61,241 nt of DNA from Bacteroidota bacterium (lineage in GTDB: Bacteria; Bacteroidota; Ignavibacteria; Ignavibacteriales; Ignavibacteriaceae): contig JADFPP010000010.1 of the NCBI GenBank assembly GCA_022562275.1, positions 1 through 61,241 on the forward strand. The letters are read 5' to 3'. Within the stretch, counting starts at the first letter, position 1, and every line of letters starts with the position of its first letter. Below the pieces are notes generated by a model. It worked only from the letters and a program-made list of their open reading frames with translations. It did no database searches and had not been told where the DNA came from. Below are positions 18,723-27,690 of the stretch, piece after piece. Position numbers and translations under genes: made by a program.

Positions 18723-19514
18723 TTAATACTGGCTCTTCGTATAGCCTCCATCGACTTGAATTGTGATACCTGTTACATAGCTGGCTTGCTTTGAAGCAAG
18801 AAAAAGTACAACCGATGCAATCTCTTCAGGGGCACTAAGGCGATTGATTGGTATCTGTTTAGCCATATTTGCTAAAGCTTCTTCGTGGGATATACCTTTA
18901 TCTTTTGCCTGTTCAACGGCTAATTCATATAATCTGTTGGTTAACGTAAATCCTGGGGCAACATTATTAATAGTAATTTTATGTCTGGCAACTTCATTAC
19001 TCAATGATTTTGCAAATCCTGTAACACCCGCCCTGAATGAATTAGAAAGCATTAATTTATCAACCGGCTGCTTTACTGAAATGGAAGTAATATTAATTAT
19101 TCTGCCCCACTCATTCTTAATCATTTTAGGAAGCACCAGTTTAGAAAAACGCACAACACTCATAAGAACCTGTTCGAATGCATAGTTCCAATCTTCCTCT
19201 TCCAAATTGTTAAAGTAACCGGTAACCGGTCCGCCGCAATTGTTTACCAATACATCGATCGAACCAAATTCATTAATAACCGCTTTAAAAGTGTTTTCAA
19301 TATCGGAACTCTTGTTGAGATCACAAACACACCAAAGTGGATCTATATTGTACTTATCTTTTAACTCTTTTGAAGTTGCGAGTAAATCACTCCTTGTTCG
19401 TGAACATATTGCTACGTTACATCCTTCAGAAGCAAAACCTTCTGCCACAGATCTTCCTATACCTTTGCTTGACGCTGTAATGAGAGCTGTTTTTCCTTTT
19501 AAACCAAATTGCAT
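18723..19514 (-). CDS. Short-chain dehydrogenase/reductase without the usual YxxxK
   Basis: A 263-residue SDR-fold protein. The cofactor motif TASSKGIGRSVAEGFASEG (TGxxxGxG type, first Gly replaced by Ala) and NNCGGP (NAG-like) are present, as is the C-terminal VTGITIQVDGGYT. Where classical SDRs have Y-x-x-x-K, this one reads LSNSFRAGV, so Tyr appears as Ser and Lys as Arg. The upstream Ser (NITSIS) remains. This S-N-x-x-R type is a recurring SDR branch often labelled 3-oxoacyl-ACP reductase, but its chemistry cannot be assumed. AAGAGG stands 5 bases before the ATG. It follows ackA by 38 bases and is likely co-transcribed with hbd and ackA. Confidence 0.85.
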   Translation of the reverse strand: MQFGLKGKTALITASSKGIGRSVAEGFASEGCNVAICSRTRSDLLATSKELKDKYNIDPLWCVCDLNKSSDIENTFKAVINEFGSIDVLVNNCGGPVTGYFNNLEEEDWNYAFEQVLMSVVRFSKLVLPKMIKNEWGRIINITSISVKQPVDKLMLSNSFRAGVTGFAKSLSNEVARHKITINNVAPGFTLTNRLYELAVEQAKDKGISHEEALANMAKQIPINRLSAPEEIASVVLFLASKQASYVTGITIQVDGGYTKSQY

Positions 19515-19552
19515 TTTTACCTCTTAAAAAAAATAATCTCACTAAATAAATG

Positions 19553-20758
19553 TCAGGCTGATTCCAACATTTCTGAAACGATTTCACTTGTATCCATTGC
19601 TATAACTAATTCTTCATTAGTTTGTAATCTCATTACTTTAATCTTCGAAGTATCAGTTGAGATTATATCTTCATTGTTATTATTCTTTTCTTTATCAATT
19701 GATAATCCCATATACTCCAAGTCCTTACAAACTTCTGCTCTTACTTCAACAGCATTTTCGCCAATTCCACCCGTAAAAACAAATACATCAACACCACCCA
19801 TTGCAGCAGAATAAGCACCAAAATATTTTTTAACTCTATAATTAAAAATATCAAAAGCATAACCTGCTTTTTTATTTTTATCTTTAACTGCAGCAATTAT
19901 CTCTCTCATGTCACTACTCTCACCACTTATTCCTATTAAACCACTATGCTTGTTTAAAAGTGTAGCTGCTTCGTGCAAAGATAATCCTTCCTTCCCCATT
20001 ATGTAAAGAATAAGAGAAGGATCAATATCACCACTTCTTGTTCCCATTAACAATCCTTCAAGAGGAGTGAACCCCATAGATGTATCAACAGATTGACCAT
20101 ATTTTATAGCAGTCATGCTGCAGCCATTTCCAAGATGTGCCGTAATAATTTTAAGATCTTTAACGTCCTTGCCAAGTATCCCGGCTGCTTTACGAGAAAC
20201 ATATAAATGTGATGTTCCGTGAAATCCGTACCTTCTAATTTTATGTTTCTTATATAATTCGTAAGGAATACCATACAGGAATGCTATTGGAGGCATCTTA
20301 ACATGAAAAGCCGTATCGAAAACACCAACCTGGGGAGCATGGGGTAAAATCTTTTTACATGCCTGAATTCCTTTTATATTATGCGGATTGTGTAACGGCG
20401 CAAGTTCAATATTATCCTGCAAAACTTTTATAACATCATCAGTTATTAATACAGATTTTGAAAATGTTTCGCCGCCGTGTACAACACGATGACCGATAGC
20501 TTCGATATCCTCTTTATCATCTATTACACCATGAGTCTTACTTAGCATTACACCAAGCACATATTCAACAGCTATTGTGTGATCGAGGATTTCACCGGCA
20601 ATTTTTATTTCGTCTCCATCGTATCTTTTATGTGTTAGAACTGCACCGGTCATTCCTATTCTTTCAACTAATCCTTTTGCAAGTGCGGTATTAGTTACTG
20701 TATCTATAAACTGATATTTAATAGACGAACTTCCACAATTTAGAACTAAGGTCTTCAT
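19553..20758 (-). CDS. ackA: Acetate kinase
   Basis: A 401-residue acetokinase: acetyl phosphate + ADP to acetate + ATP. The N-terminal phosphate-binding motif LVLNCGSSSIKYQF, the family pattern GHRVVHGGE, FDTAFH, the RRYGFHGTSH motif, the catalytic-region ITAHLGNGCS and the C-terminal FTGGIGENA are all present. The length is normal for acetate kinase and too long for a typical butyrate kinase. It lies between hbd (32 bases upstream) and an SDR gene. No phosphotransacetylase gene is in the window, so the acetyl-phosphate source must be elsewhere. It allows substrate-level ATP formation from acetyl-CoA during fermentation. Confidence 0.97.
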   Translation of the reverse strand: MKTLVLNCGSSSIKYQFIDTVTNTALAKGLVERIGMTGAVLTHKRYDGDEIKIAGEILDHTIAVEYVLGVMLSKTHGVIDDKEDIEAIGHRVVHGGETFSKSVLITDDVIKVLQDNIELAPLHNPHNIKGIQACKKILPHAPQVGVFDTAFHVKMPPIAFLYGIPYELYKKHKIRRYGFHGTSHLYVSRKAAGILGKDVKDLKIITAHLGNGCSMTAIKYGQSVDTSMGFTPLEGLLMGTRSGDIDPSLILYIMGKEGLSLHEAATLLNKHSGLIGISGESSDMREIIAAVKDKNKKAGYAFDIFNYRVKKYFGAYSAAMGGVDVFVFTGGIGENAVEVRAEVCKDLEYMGLSIDKEKNNNNEDIISTDTSKIKVMRLQTNEELVIAMDTSEIVSEMLESA

Positions 20759-20790
20759 TTAATCATTCAATTATTATGTTGTAACCTACA

Positions 20791-21726
20791 TTAATTAATA
20801 ATATTTCCATGTTCATCGTATTTGTAAAATCCTTCACCGGTTTTCTTTCCCAGCTTACGTTCTCTAACTAACTTTCTTAAAATCGGGCAAGCTCTGTATC
20901 TAGGTTCACCCAAAGTTTTCCATAATGTTTCCATCCATGTAAGCACTTCATCCAGCCCCATCATATCCGCCATTTCCAAAGGACCATACTGAAAATTGTA
21001 ACCAAGCTTCATTGCAGTATCGATATCTTTTGCACTCGCAATACCTTCTAATAAAATATGCATTGCCTCATTCAACAGCGGGACTATGGCTCTTGTAGTT
21101 ACAAAGCCCGGATACTCATAAACTTCTACAGGAGTTTTCCCGATGTTTTTAGCAAAAGTTTTTACTTTTTCTACTGTATCTTTTGATGTATGCAGACCTT
21201 TGACAACCTCAACAACAGGAATTTTTGGTACAGGCGTTAAAAAGTGAAGACCAATAACTTTATCCGGTCTGCTTGTTGCTTCGGCAAGTTTTGTTAAGCT
21301 TAAGGTTGATGTATTAGATATAAAAATACAATCAGCTTTTGCTCTCTTATCAATTTCTTTGAAGATTTTCAGTTTTAATTCGAAGTCTTCCTTTACAGCT
21401 TCAACAATTAAATCACCGTCATTAATGTGCTCAAAATTAGTTTCCCAGGTAATTCTGTTTAGGATGACTTTTTTTTCTGAGTTTGTCATAGCCCATCTTT
21501 TTATTTCATTATCAATATATTCAGATAGAGAGTTCTTTGCCTCTTTCAAGCTCTTGTTGTTAAGTTCAACAATCAATACTTCCAAGCCCGATGAAGCCAC
21601 AGTTTGTGCGATACCCTGTCCCATTACTCCGGCACCGATTATTACAACTTTTAATATTGAATCAGTTTCCTTTGGAATTCGTGTATTTTCGAGTAAATCT
21701 TCCAATTTTAAATCTTCATCTGCCAT
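20791..21726 (-). CDS. 3-hydroxyacyl-CoA (3-hydroxybutyryl-CoA) dehydrogenase
   Basis: A 311-residue single-function dehydrogenase of the HBD/FadB type, NAD(P)-dependent: 3-hydroxyacyl-CoA to 3-oxoacyl-CoA. It shows VVIIGAGVMGQGIAQTVASS (Rossmann, about 28-47), DLIVEAVKEDFELK, FISNTSTLS, and GLHFLTPVP with the catalytic His. The C-terminal helical domain has PGFVTTRAIVPLLNEAMHI and GPLEMADMMGLD. An extra ~25 acidic residues precede the Rossmann fold. As the first gene of the hbd-ackA-SDR run, it may serve fatty-acid or amino-acid degradation or a butyryl-type fermentation; the exact chain length is not readable. Confidence 0.92.
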   Translation of the reverse strand: MADEDLKLEDLLENTRIPKETDSILKVVIIGAGVMGQGIAQTVASSGLEVLIVELNNKSLKEAKNSLSEYIDNEIKRWAMTNSEKKVILNRITWETNFEHINDGDLIVEAVKEDFELKLKIFKEIDKRAKADCIFISNTSTLSLTKLAEATSRPDKVIGLHFLTPVPKIPVVEVVKGLHTSKDTVEKVKTFAKNIGKTPVEVYEYPGFVTTRAIVPLLNEAMHILLEGIASAKDIDTAMKLGYNFQYGPLEMADMMGLDEVLTWMETLWKTLGEPRYRACPILRKLVRERKLGKKTGEGFYKYDEHGNIIN

Positions 21727-21863
21727 AATTAATTCCGTTAAGTCTTAAAAATTATTATAATCTTATTAACATATAATAAATTAATTATCCACAAAGTTTT
21801 TATTAACATATTCAAGTTTAATACACCAGTAATTTAAAATAGATAGTAATTTCAGATCTTATC

Positions 21864-22685
21864 TTAGAAGTCCTTTCTCTTAAATAATAAAACAGAAAAA
21901 ACTAAAAATATTATTAAGAATAACAATGATGTTAAAATAGATTGAAAGTTAGTTATTCCTTTTCCTGCTGCCAGATCAATCATTATACTCCCCATCAGTT
22001 CAGCGGTTTGCGGTATTATAAAATATAATCCATCCAAGAATGTTTTAATAATTTCACTGGAGATAAATTCATTCAATTTATCTTTGTATAAAAGTAATAA
22101 TGGACTGAGTATTAAAAAAATGAGATACGCTAACATCATCCCGGGGATTGAACTTTTTGTAATTACTCCAAAAAATAAAATAAGAGCATACAATATTGCA
22201 AATGTATATGTTATTATTAGCGAGAGAGTTAGAAAAGAGGCGTCCCAATAACCGAACTTGATCGAAATTATCAACCAGATACCGAAAACAAATAATAAAA
22301 TATTTAAGAAGACGAAAAGAACAACACCACAGTATTTTCCAATCAGCAGCTGAGTTCTTGATATTGGCTTAGACAGCAACAGATCAATGTTACCTTTCTC
22401 AAGCATTACGGGTATAAAACTGGCACTGGAAAATATTGCGAGAAGCAGACCAAGATTTGCTAAGGGATTAACAATTAACAGTTCAATCGAGCTTACAATT
22501 TCTCCCATAAGCTGCTTTTGTTCCGTTGCTTTTGTAATACCCATCAAAGTCTCAAGATCAACCAATCCAATCACTAACAAAGTTCCCAGAAGCACAAGCA
22601 GAGTGATTGCTGCAAAGAACAAAAAAACTTTCCTTGCTAATGCTTCTGCTAAAGTAAATTTCACTATTGTAAGAATGTTATTCAA
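21864..22685 (-). CDS. ABC-2 type transporter permease
   Basis: A 273-residue integral membrane protein with about six hydrophobic segments, starting with VFLFFAAITLLVLLGTLLVI near residues 20-39. The segment LLLSKPISRTQLLIGKY is typical of ABC-2 permeases of the NosY/GldF-like group. It is the partner of the ATPase gene immediately upstream; the start overlaps that gene by 4 bases (ATGA), implying translational coupling. Substrate unknown. The pair could be an exporter or, as for NosFY/GldFA-like systems, act on surface machinery; sequence alone does not decide. Confidence 0.85.
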   Translation of the reverse strand: MNNILTIVKFTLAEALARKVFLFFAAITLLVLLGTLLVIGLVDLETLMGITKATEQKQLMGEIVSSIELLIVNPLANLGLLLAIFSSASFIPVMLEKGNIDLLLSKPISRTQLLIGKYCGVVLFVFLNILLFVFGIWLIISIKFGYWDASFLTLSLIITYTFAILYALILFFGVITKSSIPGMMLAYLIFLILSPLLLLYKDKLNEFISSEIIKTFLDGLYFIIPQTAELMGSIMIDLAAGKGITNFQSILTSLLFLIIFLVFSVLLFKRKDF

Positions 22686-23620
22686 TTCTCTATCCCCTTC
22701 TCTTCCTGGCTGATAAGAGAGATGAACATCTCTTCAAGCGTGTCCTTTTGTAGAACAATTTCCTTTATCAAAACGCTATCATTTCTCAATTTATCAACAA
22801 GTAAATTCATTGTTCTTATATCATCAACTTTTACAGAATATGAACCACTGTTACTTTTTGTAATGATCATGTTCTTATCAGAATATCTGGTCAGCTCAAA
22901 TTCTTCATCACTAACGGTTATCTTATATTCTTCTTTCTTTTCAGTTAGTTCCCTTACCGTACCTTCGCGTAATAACTTTCCTTTATTTAATATCCCAACT
23001 CTGTCGGTTATCAATTCAACCTCAGAGAGTAAATGGCTGTTTAAGAAAATTGTTTTTGAACGGCTTTTTAATTCCAGGAGTATATCCCGTATTTCCTTTC
23101 TACCAATAGGATCAACACCATCAGTTGGTTCATCTAAAAAGATAAGCTCCGGATCATTTATAAGTGCCTGCGCTAATCCTAAGCGTTGCATCATCCCCTT
23201 TGAATAGGTTTTTACCTTTGCCTTTTTCCACTTTGATAAATTTACAAGCTCAAGCAGTTCATCAATTTTCTTATCAAGTTCCAGCCCATTTATATTGCTT
23301 AACTTACCAAAGTATTTTAAAACTGCTCCGCCGGATAAATAAGGAGGGTATTTATGATTTTCCGGCAGGTAGCCAATTTTCTTTTTCAGATGATAGTCAT
23401 TAATATCCGTATCTAAAAGCCGGGCAGTGCCAAAAGTGGGAAATATTATTTGCAATAAAAGTTTTACAAGTGTTGTTTTACCTGCTCCGTTCGGACCGAG
23501 CATACCAAAAATGGTACCTTTCTCAATAGTGAGGTTTAACTCGTTTAATGCTCTGACTTTCTTATTGCCAAAAGATGTTACATAAACTTTAGATAATGAT
23601 CTGGTTTCTATTGCTGCCAT
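22682..23620 (-). CDS. ABC transporter ATP-binding protein
   Basis: A 312-residue nucleotide-binding subunit. Walker A is GMLGPNGAGKTTLVK (about 39-53), the Q-loop region IGYLPENHKYPPYLSG, the signature YSKGMMQRLGLAQAL, Walker B LIFLDEPTDGVDP and the switch His in FLNSHLLSEVE. The ~90-residue C-terminal extension is common in CcmA/NosF-like ATPases of ABC-2 exporters. It powers the permease encoded 4 bases into its own end. No substrate-binding protein is nearby, consistent with export rather than uptake. Confidence 0.92.
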   Translation of the reverse strand: MAAIETRSLSKVYVTSFGNKKVRALNELNLTIEKGTIFGMLGPNGAGKTTLVKLLLQIIFPTFGTARLLDTDINDYHLKKKIGYLPENHKYPPYLSGGAVLKYFGKLSNINGLELDKKIDELLELVNLSKWKKAKVKTYSKGMMQRLGLAQALINDPELIFLDEPTDGVDPIGRKEIRDILLELKSRSKTIFLNSHLLSEVELITDRVGILNKGKLLREGTVRELTEKKEEYKITVSDEEFELTRYSDKNMIITKSNSGSYSVKVDDIRTMNLLVDKLRNDSVLIKEIVLQKDTLEEMFISLISQEEKGIEN

Positions 23621-23848
23621 TTAAGAGTTTATAATTTGGGATTTATTTGGTTTATACACTATTGAGTTTATTTATTAAAACAATCACTTTTAGGAAATAA
23701 TCGGTGAGTAACCGGAATAATAATGACCTATTTATATTTATCTAATCGTAAAGTTATTGTAAATTTAAAAGTGAAAATAAACTTACGATAGAAAAGATAC
23801 AACCTTATTCACAACAAATACCATTATTAAATAAATAATAACAGCTAC

Positions 23849-26443
23849 GTGCAAGAGATAAAAACAGCGCTAAAAAAATATTTTGGATTTGCTGAATTAA
23901 GACCCGGGCAAGAAGAAATAATTTCATCCATACTTGGCGGCGACCAGGTAATTGCTGTTTTGCCGACCGGGGCAGGTAAATCTTTATGTTATCAAATTCC
24001 GGCACTTATATCGGATAATTTTTCCATTGTAATCTCTCCTCTAATAGCTTTAATGAAAGACCAGGTGGATAGCCTGAATAGAAAAAATGAAGTTGCGGCT
24101 TTTATTAATAGTACCATGAGTATTGGAGAGTCTGAAGAAGTTCTTCGGAAAATTTCTTTTGGTAAAATAAAGATCCTGTACCTGGCTCCGGAAAGATTAG
24201 AGAACAAATCTTTTGCAGAAAGAATAAACAGGTTATCTCCAAATTTCCTTTTTATTGATGAAGCACATTGCATAAGTGAATGGGGTCATAATTTCAGACC
24301 AAGTTATACAAAAATCAATGAGTTTATAGAATTCTGTTTACTAAGTAAAGTATCTGCATTTACTGCAACAGCTACTCCTGAAGTAATTAAAGATATCAGC
24401 ACTCAGTTAAATTTTAAAGATCCAAAAATATTTGTTAAGGGCTTTGAGAGAGATAATCTTTATTTAAATGTTCAGTTAAATGTTAAAAAGAAAAACAAAC
24501 TTCTGGAATTATTAACAGGTATTAAGGGAGCGGCAATTATTTATACATCCTCCAGAAAAAAAGCTGAAGAGGCAGCAGAATTTTTAACTACTAAAGGAAT
24601 TAAATGTGGTTACTATCACGCTGGTTTAAGACCAATTGAAAGAAGAAAAGTACAGGATGATTTTATAAATAATGAGCTCTATGTAATATGTGCTACAAAC
24701 GCTTTTGGAATGGGTATAGATAAAAAAAATATAAGACTCCTCATTCATTATAATATGCCAGCTTCTATAGAAAACTATTACCAGGAAATCGGAAGAGCCG
24801 GACGAGATGGTGTGAATTCTGATGTCTATCTTCTGTATGATGATAAAGATATTAACATTCAGAATTTTTTTATATCAAATTCACATCCAACAAAGGAATT
24901 TATTCAAAGTATTTATAACGCAATAAATGATTATAACCAGGTTGCGATAAACAGTTTGCCCGCTACCGAACTGATTATTAATCAGGAATATATTTCAAAT
25001 TATACCGGTATTAACATAAACAAAGGATTACTTTATGCATCTTTAAAATTTTTAGAAAATGCAGGATATATAAAAAGAGTTTCGGAATTTGAGAAAAAGG
25101 ATACAATACAAATTATTCTGGGTAAAAATAGATTAGAGGAGTTTGTTAGAGGAACACCGGGTGCGGAAATTAAAAACAGTATTTTAATATTACTCAGGGA
25201 ATTCGGAAGTGAAATCCTCAGCGGACATAAACAAATTTCTATTACCCATCTATCAGAGCTGCTGGGTATAGAAAAGGAAAATCTATACGAGTCTTTGACA
25301 ACACTTGATAATCTCGGTGTAATTTCATTTCATCCTTCAATAGAAAAAGAAACTATTATTCTAACTGCTCCTCGCGTAGAAAAAGAAAGGCTTCGATTAA
25401 ATTATAAAAAAATAAACGAAGGTTATCTTAATTCGAAGCAAAAATTGGATAAAATGATTGAATATGTTTTTACAAACGAATGCAGATTTAAGTTTATCCT
25501 AAGTTATTTTGGCGAAGATGTAGAAAACTACAAATGCGGAAGATGCGATAATTGTACCGATACAGATAAAATTCCCGACAAAGCATTTGATTATATATCC
25601 GAATTAATACTAAAAACAATATCAGAAGCTGCAACTGCATTGCCTAAGAATTCAGTTATAAAAATATTAAGAGGCGAAAGAGAAAAAAGCAGTTTTGCCA
25701 ATTTTGAATGTTTCGGCGCTGCTTCAAACTATAGTAAAAACGAAATAAATATAGTATTGCAGAGTTTGATAACAAAAAAACATTTATTTAAAACCATTGG
25801 TAATAATAGTTACATAGAAATTACTAACGAGGGTTCGAATAAAATAGATGGAATCTTAACGAGTGTATATAAATCTGATGACTATGATAATGATCTTGAG
25901 TTGTATCATAAATTGCGGGAGATAAGGAAAAAAACGTCAGAGAAGTTTTTACAGACACAATACCTTCTCTGCCCCGATGAATTATTGAAAAAGATTGTAA
26001 AAATTAAACCGAAAACAAAAACATCTCTTTTAAGCATTGAAGGATTTAGTAATAGAATGTTTAATAAGATAGGAGATGATTTTTTGGAAGAAATAAAAAG
26101 CGAAGAGAAGAAAGATAAGCCAAAACAATACGGCAGGGATTTACCTCAAAATATAAATGAAACATATAATATGCTTTTGAAAAAGTATACCTTAAAAGAA
26201 ATTTCTCAACTACGTAAATTATCCGAACCAGTCATTTCCATGCAGATCGAAACTATACTCGAATATAATCAGGCTATCGAGATAGATTATTTATTCGATT
26301 CTGCAAGTATTAAGAGAATAACAGATGAGATCACAAAGGGCTATTCTTCATTAAAAGAAATAAAAGAAAGGCTGCCGTCCCATATTTCTTATGCACAAAT
26401 AAGAATAATAATTGCAAAAAATAAAATTAGTCTTTCTCTTTAG
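23849..26443 (+). CDS. recQ: ATP-dependent DNA helicase RecQ
   Basis: An 864-residue superfamily 2 helicase, 3'-5', acting in recombination and fork repair. Motifs: LRPGQEEII, Walker A AVLPTGAGKSLCYQIPALI (about 32-50), DEAH box FIDEAHCISEWGHNFRPSY, FTATATPE, TNAFGMGIDK, and the aromatic-rich QEIGRAGRDG. The zinc-binding site is given by CRFKF plus CGRCDNC (four Cys). A winged-helix RQC region, an HRDC-like segment (about 690-750) and a C-terminal helix-turn-helix region (about 770-864) follow, making it longer than E. coli RecQ (609). The start is GTG; the LKKYFGFAELRPGQ alignment supports it, but no good ribosome site is visible. Its 3' end overlaps the convergent lipoprotein gene by 17 bases. 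Confidence 0.95.
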   Translation: MQEIKTALKKYFGFAELRPGQEEIISSILGGDQVIAVLPTGAGKSLCYQIPALISDNFSIVISPLIALMKDQVDSLNRKNEVAAFINSTMSIGESEEVLRKISFGKIKILYLAPERLENKSFAERINRLSPNFLFIDEAHCISEWGHNFRPSYTKINEFIEFCLLSKVSAFTATATPEVIKDISTQLNFKDPKIFVKGFERDNLYLNVQLNVKKKNKLLELLTGIKGAAIIYTSSRKKAEEAAEFLTTKGIKCGYYHAGLRPIERRKVQDDFINNELYVICATNAFGMGIDKKNIRLLIHYNMPASIENYYQEIGRAGRDGVNSDVYLLYDDKDINIQNFFISNSHPTKEFIQSIYNAINDYNQVAINSLPATELIINQEYISNYTGININKGLLYASLKFLENAGYIKRVSEFEKKDTIQIILGKNRLEEFVRGTPGAEIKNSILILLREFGSEILSGHKQISITHLSELLGIEKENLYESLTTLDNLGVISFHPSIEKETIILTAPRVEKERLRLNYKKINEGYLNSKQKLDKMIEYVFTNECRFKFILSYFGEDVENYKCGRCDNCTDTDKIPDKAFDYISELILKTISEAATALPKNSVIKILRGEREKSSFANFECFGAASNYSKNEINIVLQSLITKKHLFKTIGNNSYIEITNEGSNKIDGILTSVYKSDDYDNDLELYHKLREIRKKTSEKFLQTQYLLCPDELLKKIVKIKPKTKTSLLSIEGFSNRMFNKIGDDFLEEIKSEEKKDKPKQYGRDLPQNINETYNMLLKKYTLKEISQLRKLSEPVISMQIETILEYNQAIEIDYLFDSASIKRITDEITKGYSSLKEIKERLPSHISYAQIRIIIAKNKISLSL

Positions 26444-26744
26444 ACTTTAATTTCTCAACATGAAGAATTGCTTTATCGAAAAACTCTTCCCATTTTTCAG
26501 GCGATGAATTATAGTAAGCTACTGTCTTTTTATAGACTGAATCATTGATTCCATACTCAGCAAGTATTAAAGTTTTTAACGAATCGGTTGTAACAGATTT
26601 ATCGGTTATTGTATCTTGTGCAATCAATATACCAACATAAACTTTTATAAATTCGTCTTCAGGTAAAATTTCTTCTTTAGAACAATTTACAATAAACGTT
26701 AGTACTATAATTATAAGAACAGGATTTCTAATAAAATTAAACAC
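26427..26744 (-). CDS. DUF4296-type lipoprotein
   Basis: A 105-residue protein with a lipoprotein signal: hydrophobic NPVLIIIVLTFIV followed by a Cys (NCSKEE). The mature part begins LPEDEFIKVYVGILIAQDT and contains a helical pattern with YGINDSVYKKTVAYYNSSPEKW, which matches DUF4296, a small family typical of Bacteroidota and relatives, without known function. It starts 2 bases after the rhomboid protease stop, so the two form an operon. It overlaps the recQ 3' end tail to tail. Confidence 0.8.
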   Translation of the reverse strand: MFNFIRNPVLIIIVLTFIVNCSKEEILPEDEFIKVYVGILIAQDTITDKSVTTDSLKTLILAEYGINDSVYKKTVAYYNSSPEKWEEFFDKAILHVEKLKSKEKD

Positions 26745-26746
26745 CC

Positions 26747-27661
26747 TTAATTCATTTTTTTACTTGCTTCAAAAAGAATTTTCTTTTCTTTTTCAGTTAA
26801 ATTTTGATATCCTGACATACTGATCTTATCAAGTATTTTATCGATATCTTCTTGAGAGATCTGATCATCATTCCCATCGTTTATATCGTGATATTTTGCA
26901 TCTTGAATATTATCATTTCCCTTTTTAAAGTTTTTACCCAGATTTTTAAACGGATTTGTAAAACTGCTTCTTGATGAAAAAGACCTTTTCCCCATCAGTA
27001 TAGTTTTTACGGGTGATGTGATGGATTTATCTAACATAATGAAAATAAAACCTGTCAAAGCACCGCCAATATGTGCAAGGCGGGCTACATTACTTCCGGC
27101 ACTATTCACAAGCAGTATCTCGAGGATTATTAAAAAGCCAATTAAATATTTTGCCCTTATCGGGAATAAGAAATATAAATAAATCGGACGTTCGGGAAAG
27201 AGCATTCCGAATGAAATAAGAACACCATAAATAGCGCCCGAAGCACCAATAGTATAAGCGGCTGAAGAGGAACCAAACAGTTGAGGTAAGTACAATTGGA
27301 ATATTCCTGCAACAACTCCGCAGGTAAGGTAATAATAAGTAAATTTCTTTGAACCCCATAAATTTTCTATTTCCATCCCGAACATCCACAAAGCAAACAT
27401 ATTAAAAAGGATATGACCAAAACCACCATGCATAAATTGATAGGTAATTAATTGCCAAATTTGAAAGTTAAACATATCTCCGATAGGATTTAAAGCAAAC
27501 CACTTGTTCAAGATATACCTTCCCGGCATTCCTCCTATCATCACTTCATTTAATATTATCTGGCAGAAAAATACAACTGCGTTAATGATTAAAAGATTTT
27601 TAATTACAGGAGGAAAAACACTAAAGCCGCCAAATCCTCTTGGTCTATATGATCCGTTCAA
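26747..27661 (-). CDS. Rhomboid family intramembrane serine protease
   Basis: A 304-residue membrane protease that cuts within transmembrane segments. The catalytic dyad is Ser141 in GASGAIYG and His197 in ARLAHIGGALTGF; HGGFGHILFNMFALW (H83, N87) supplies the oxyanion/L1-side residues. About six membrane helices are followed by a hydrophilic tail of ~90 residues (SRSSFTNPFKNLG onward) facing the cytoplasm. The start is a TTG at 27661 with AGG upstream (AAAGGTAATATT); no ATG lies near. It is 29 bases after pgk and just before the DUF4296 gene, probably one transcription unit. Confidence 0.92.
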   Translation of the reverse strand: MNGSYRPRGFGGFSVFPPVIKNLLIINAVVFFCQIILNEVMIGGMPGRYILNKWFALNPIGDMFNFQIWQLITYQFMHGGFGHILFNMFALWMFGMEIENLWGSKKFTYYYLTCGVVAGIFQLYLPQLFGSSSAAYTIGASGAIYGVLISFGMLFPERPIYLYFLFPIRAKYLIGFLIILEILLVNSAGSNVARLAHIGGALTGFIFIMLDKSITSPVKTILMGKRSFSSRSSFTNPFKNLGKNFKKGNDNIQDAKYHDINDGNDDQISQEDIDKILDKISMSGYQNLTEKEKKILFEASKKMN

Positions 27662-27690
27662 AATATTACCTTTGTTTATTTATTTGTTTA

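Noticed and set aside
19553-20758. Butyrate kinase (given the adjacent hbd)
   Set aside because: Length of 401 and the FHGTSH/AHLGNG motifs match acetate kinase.
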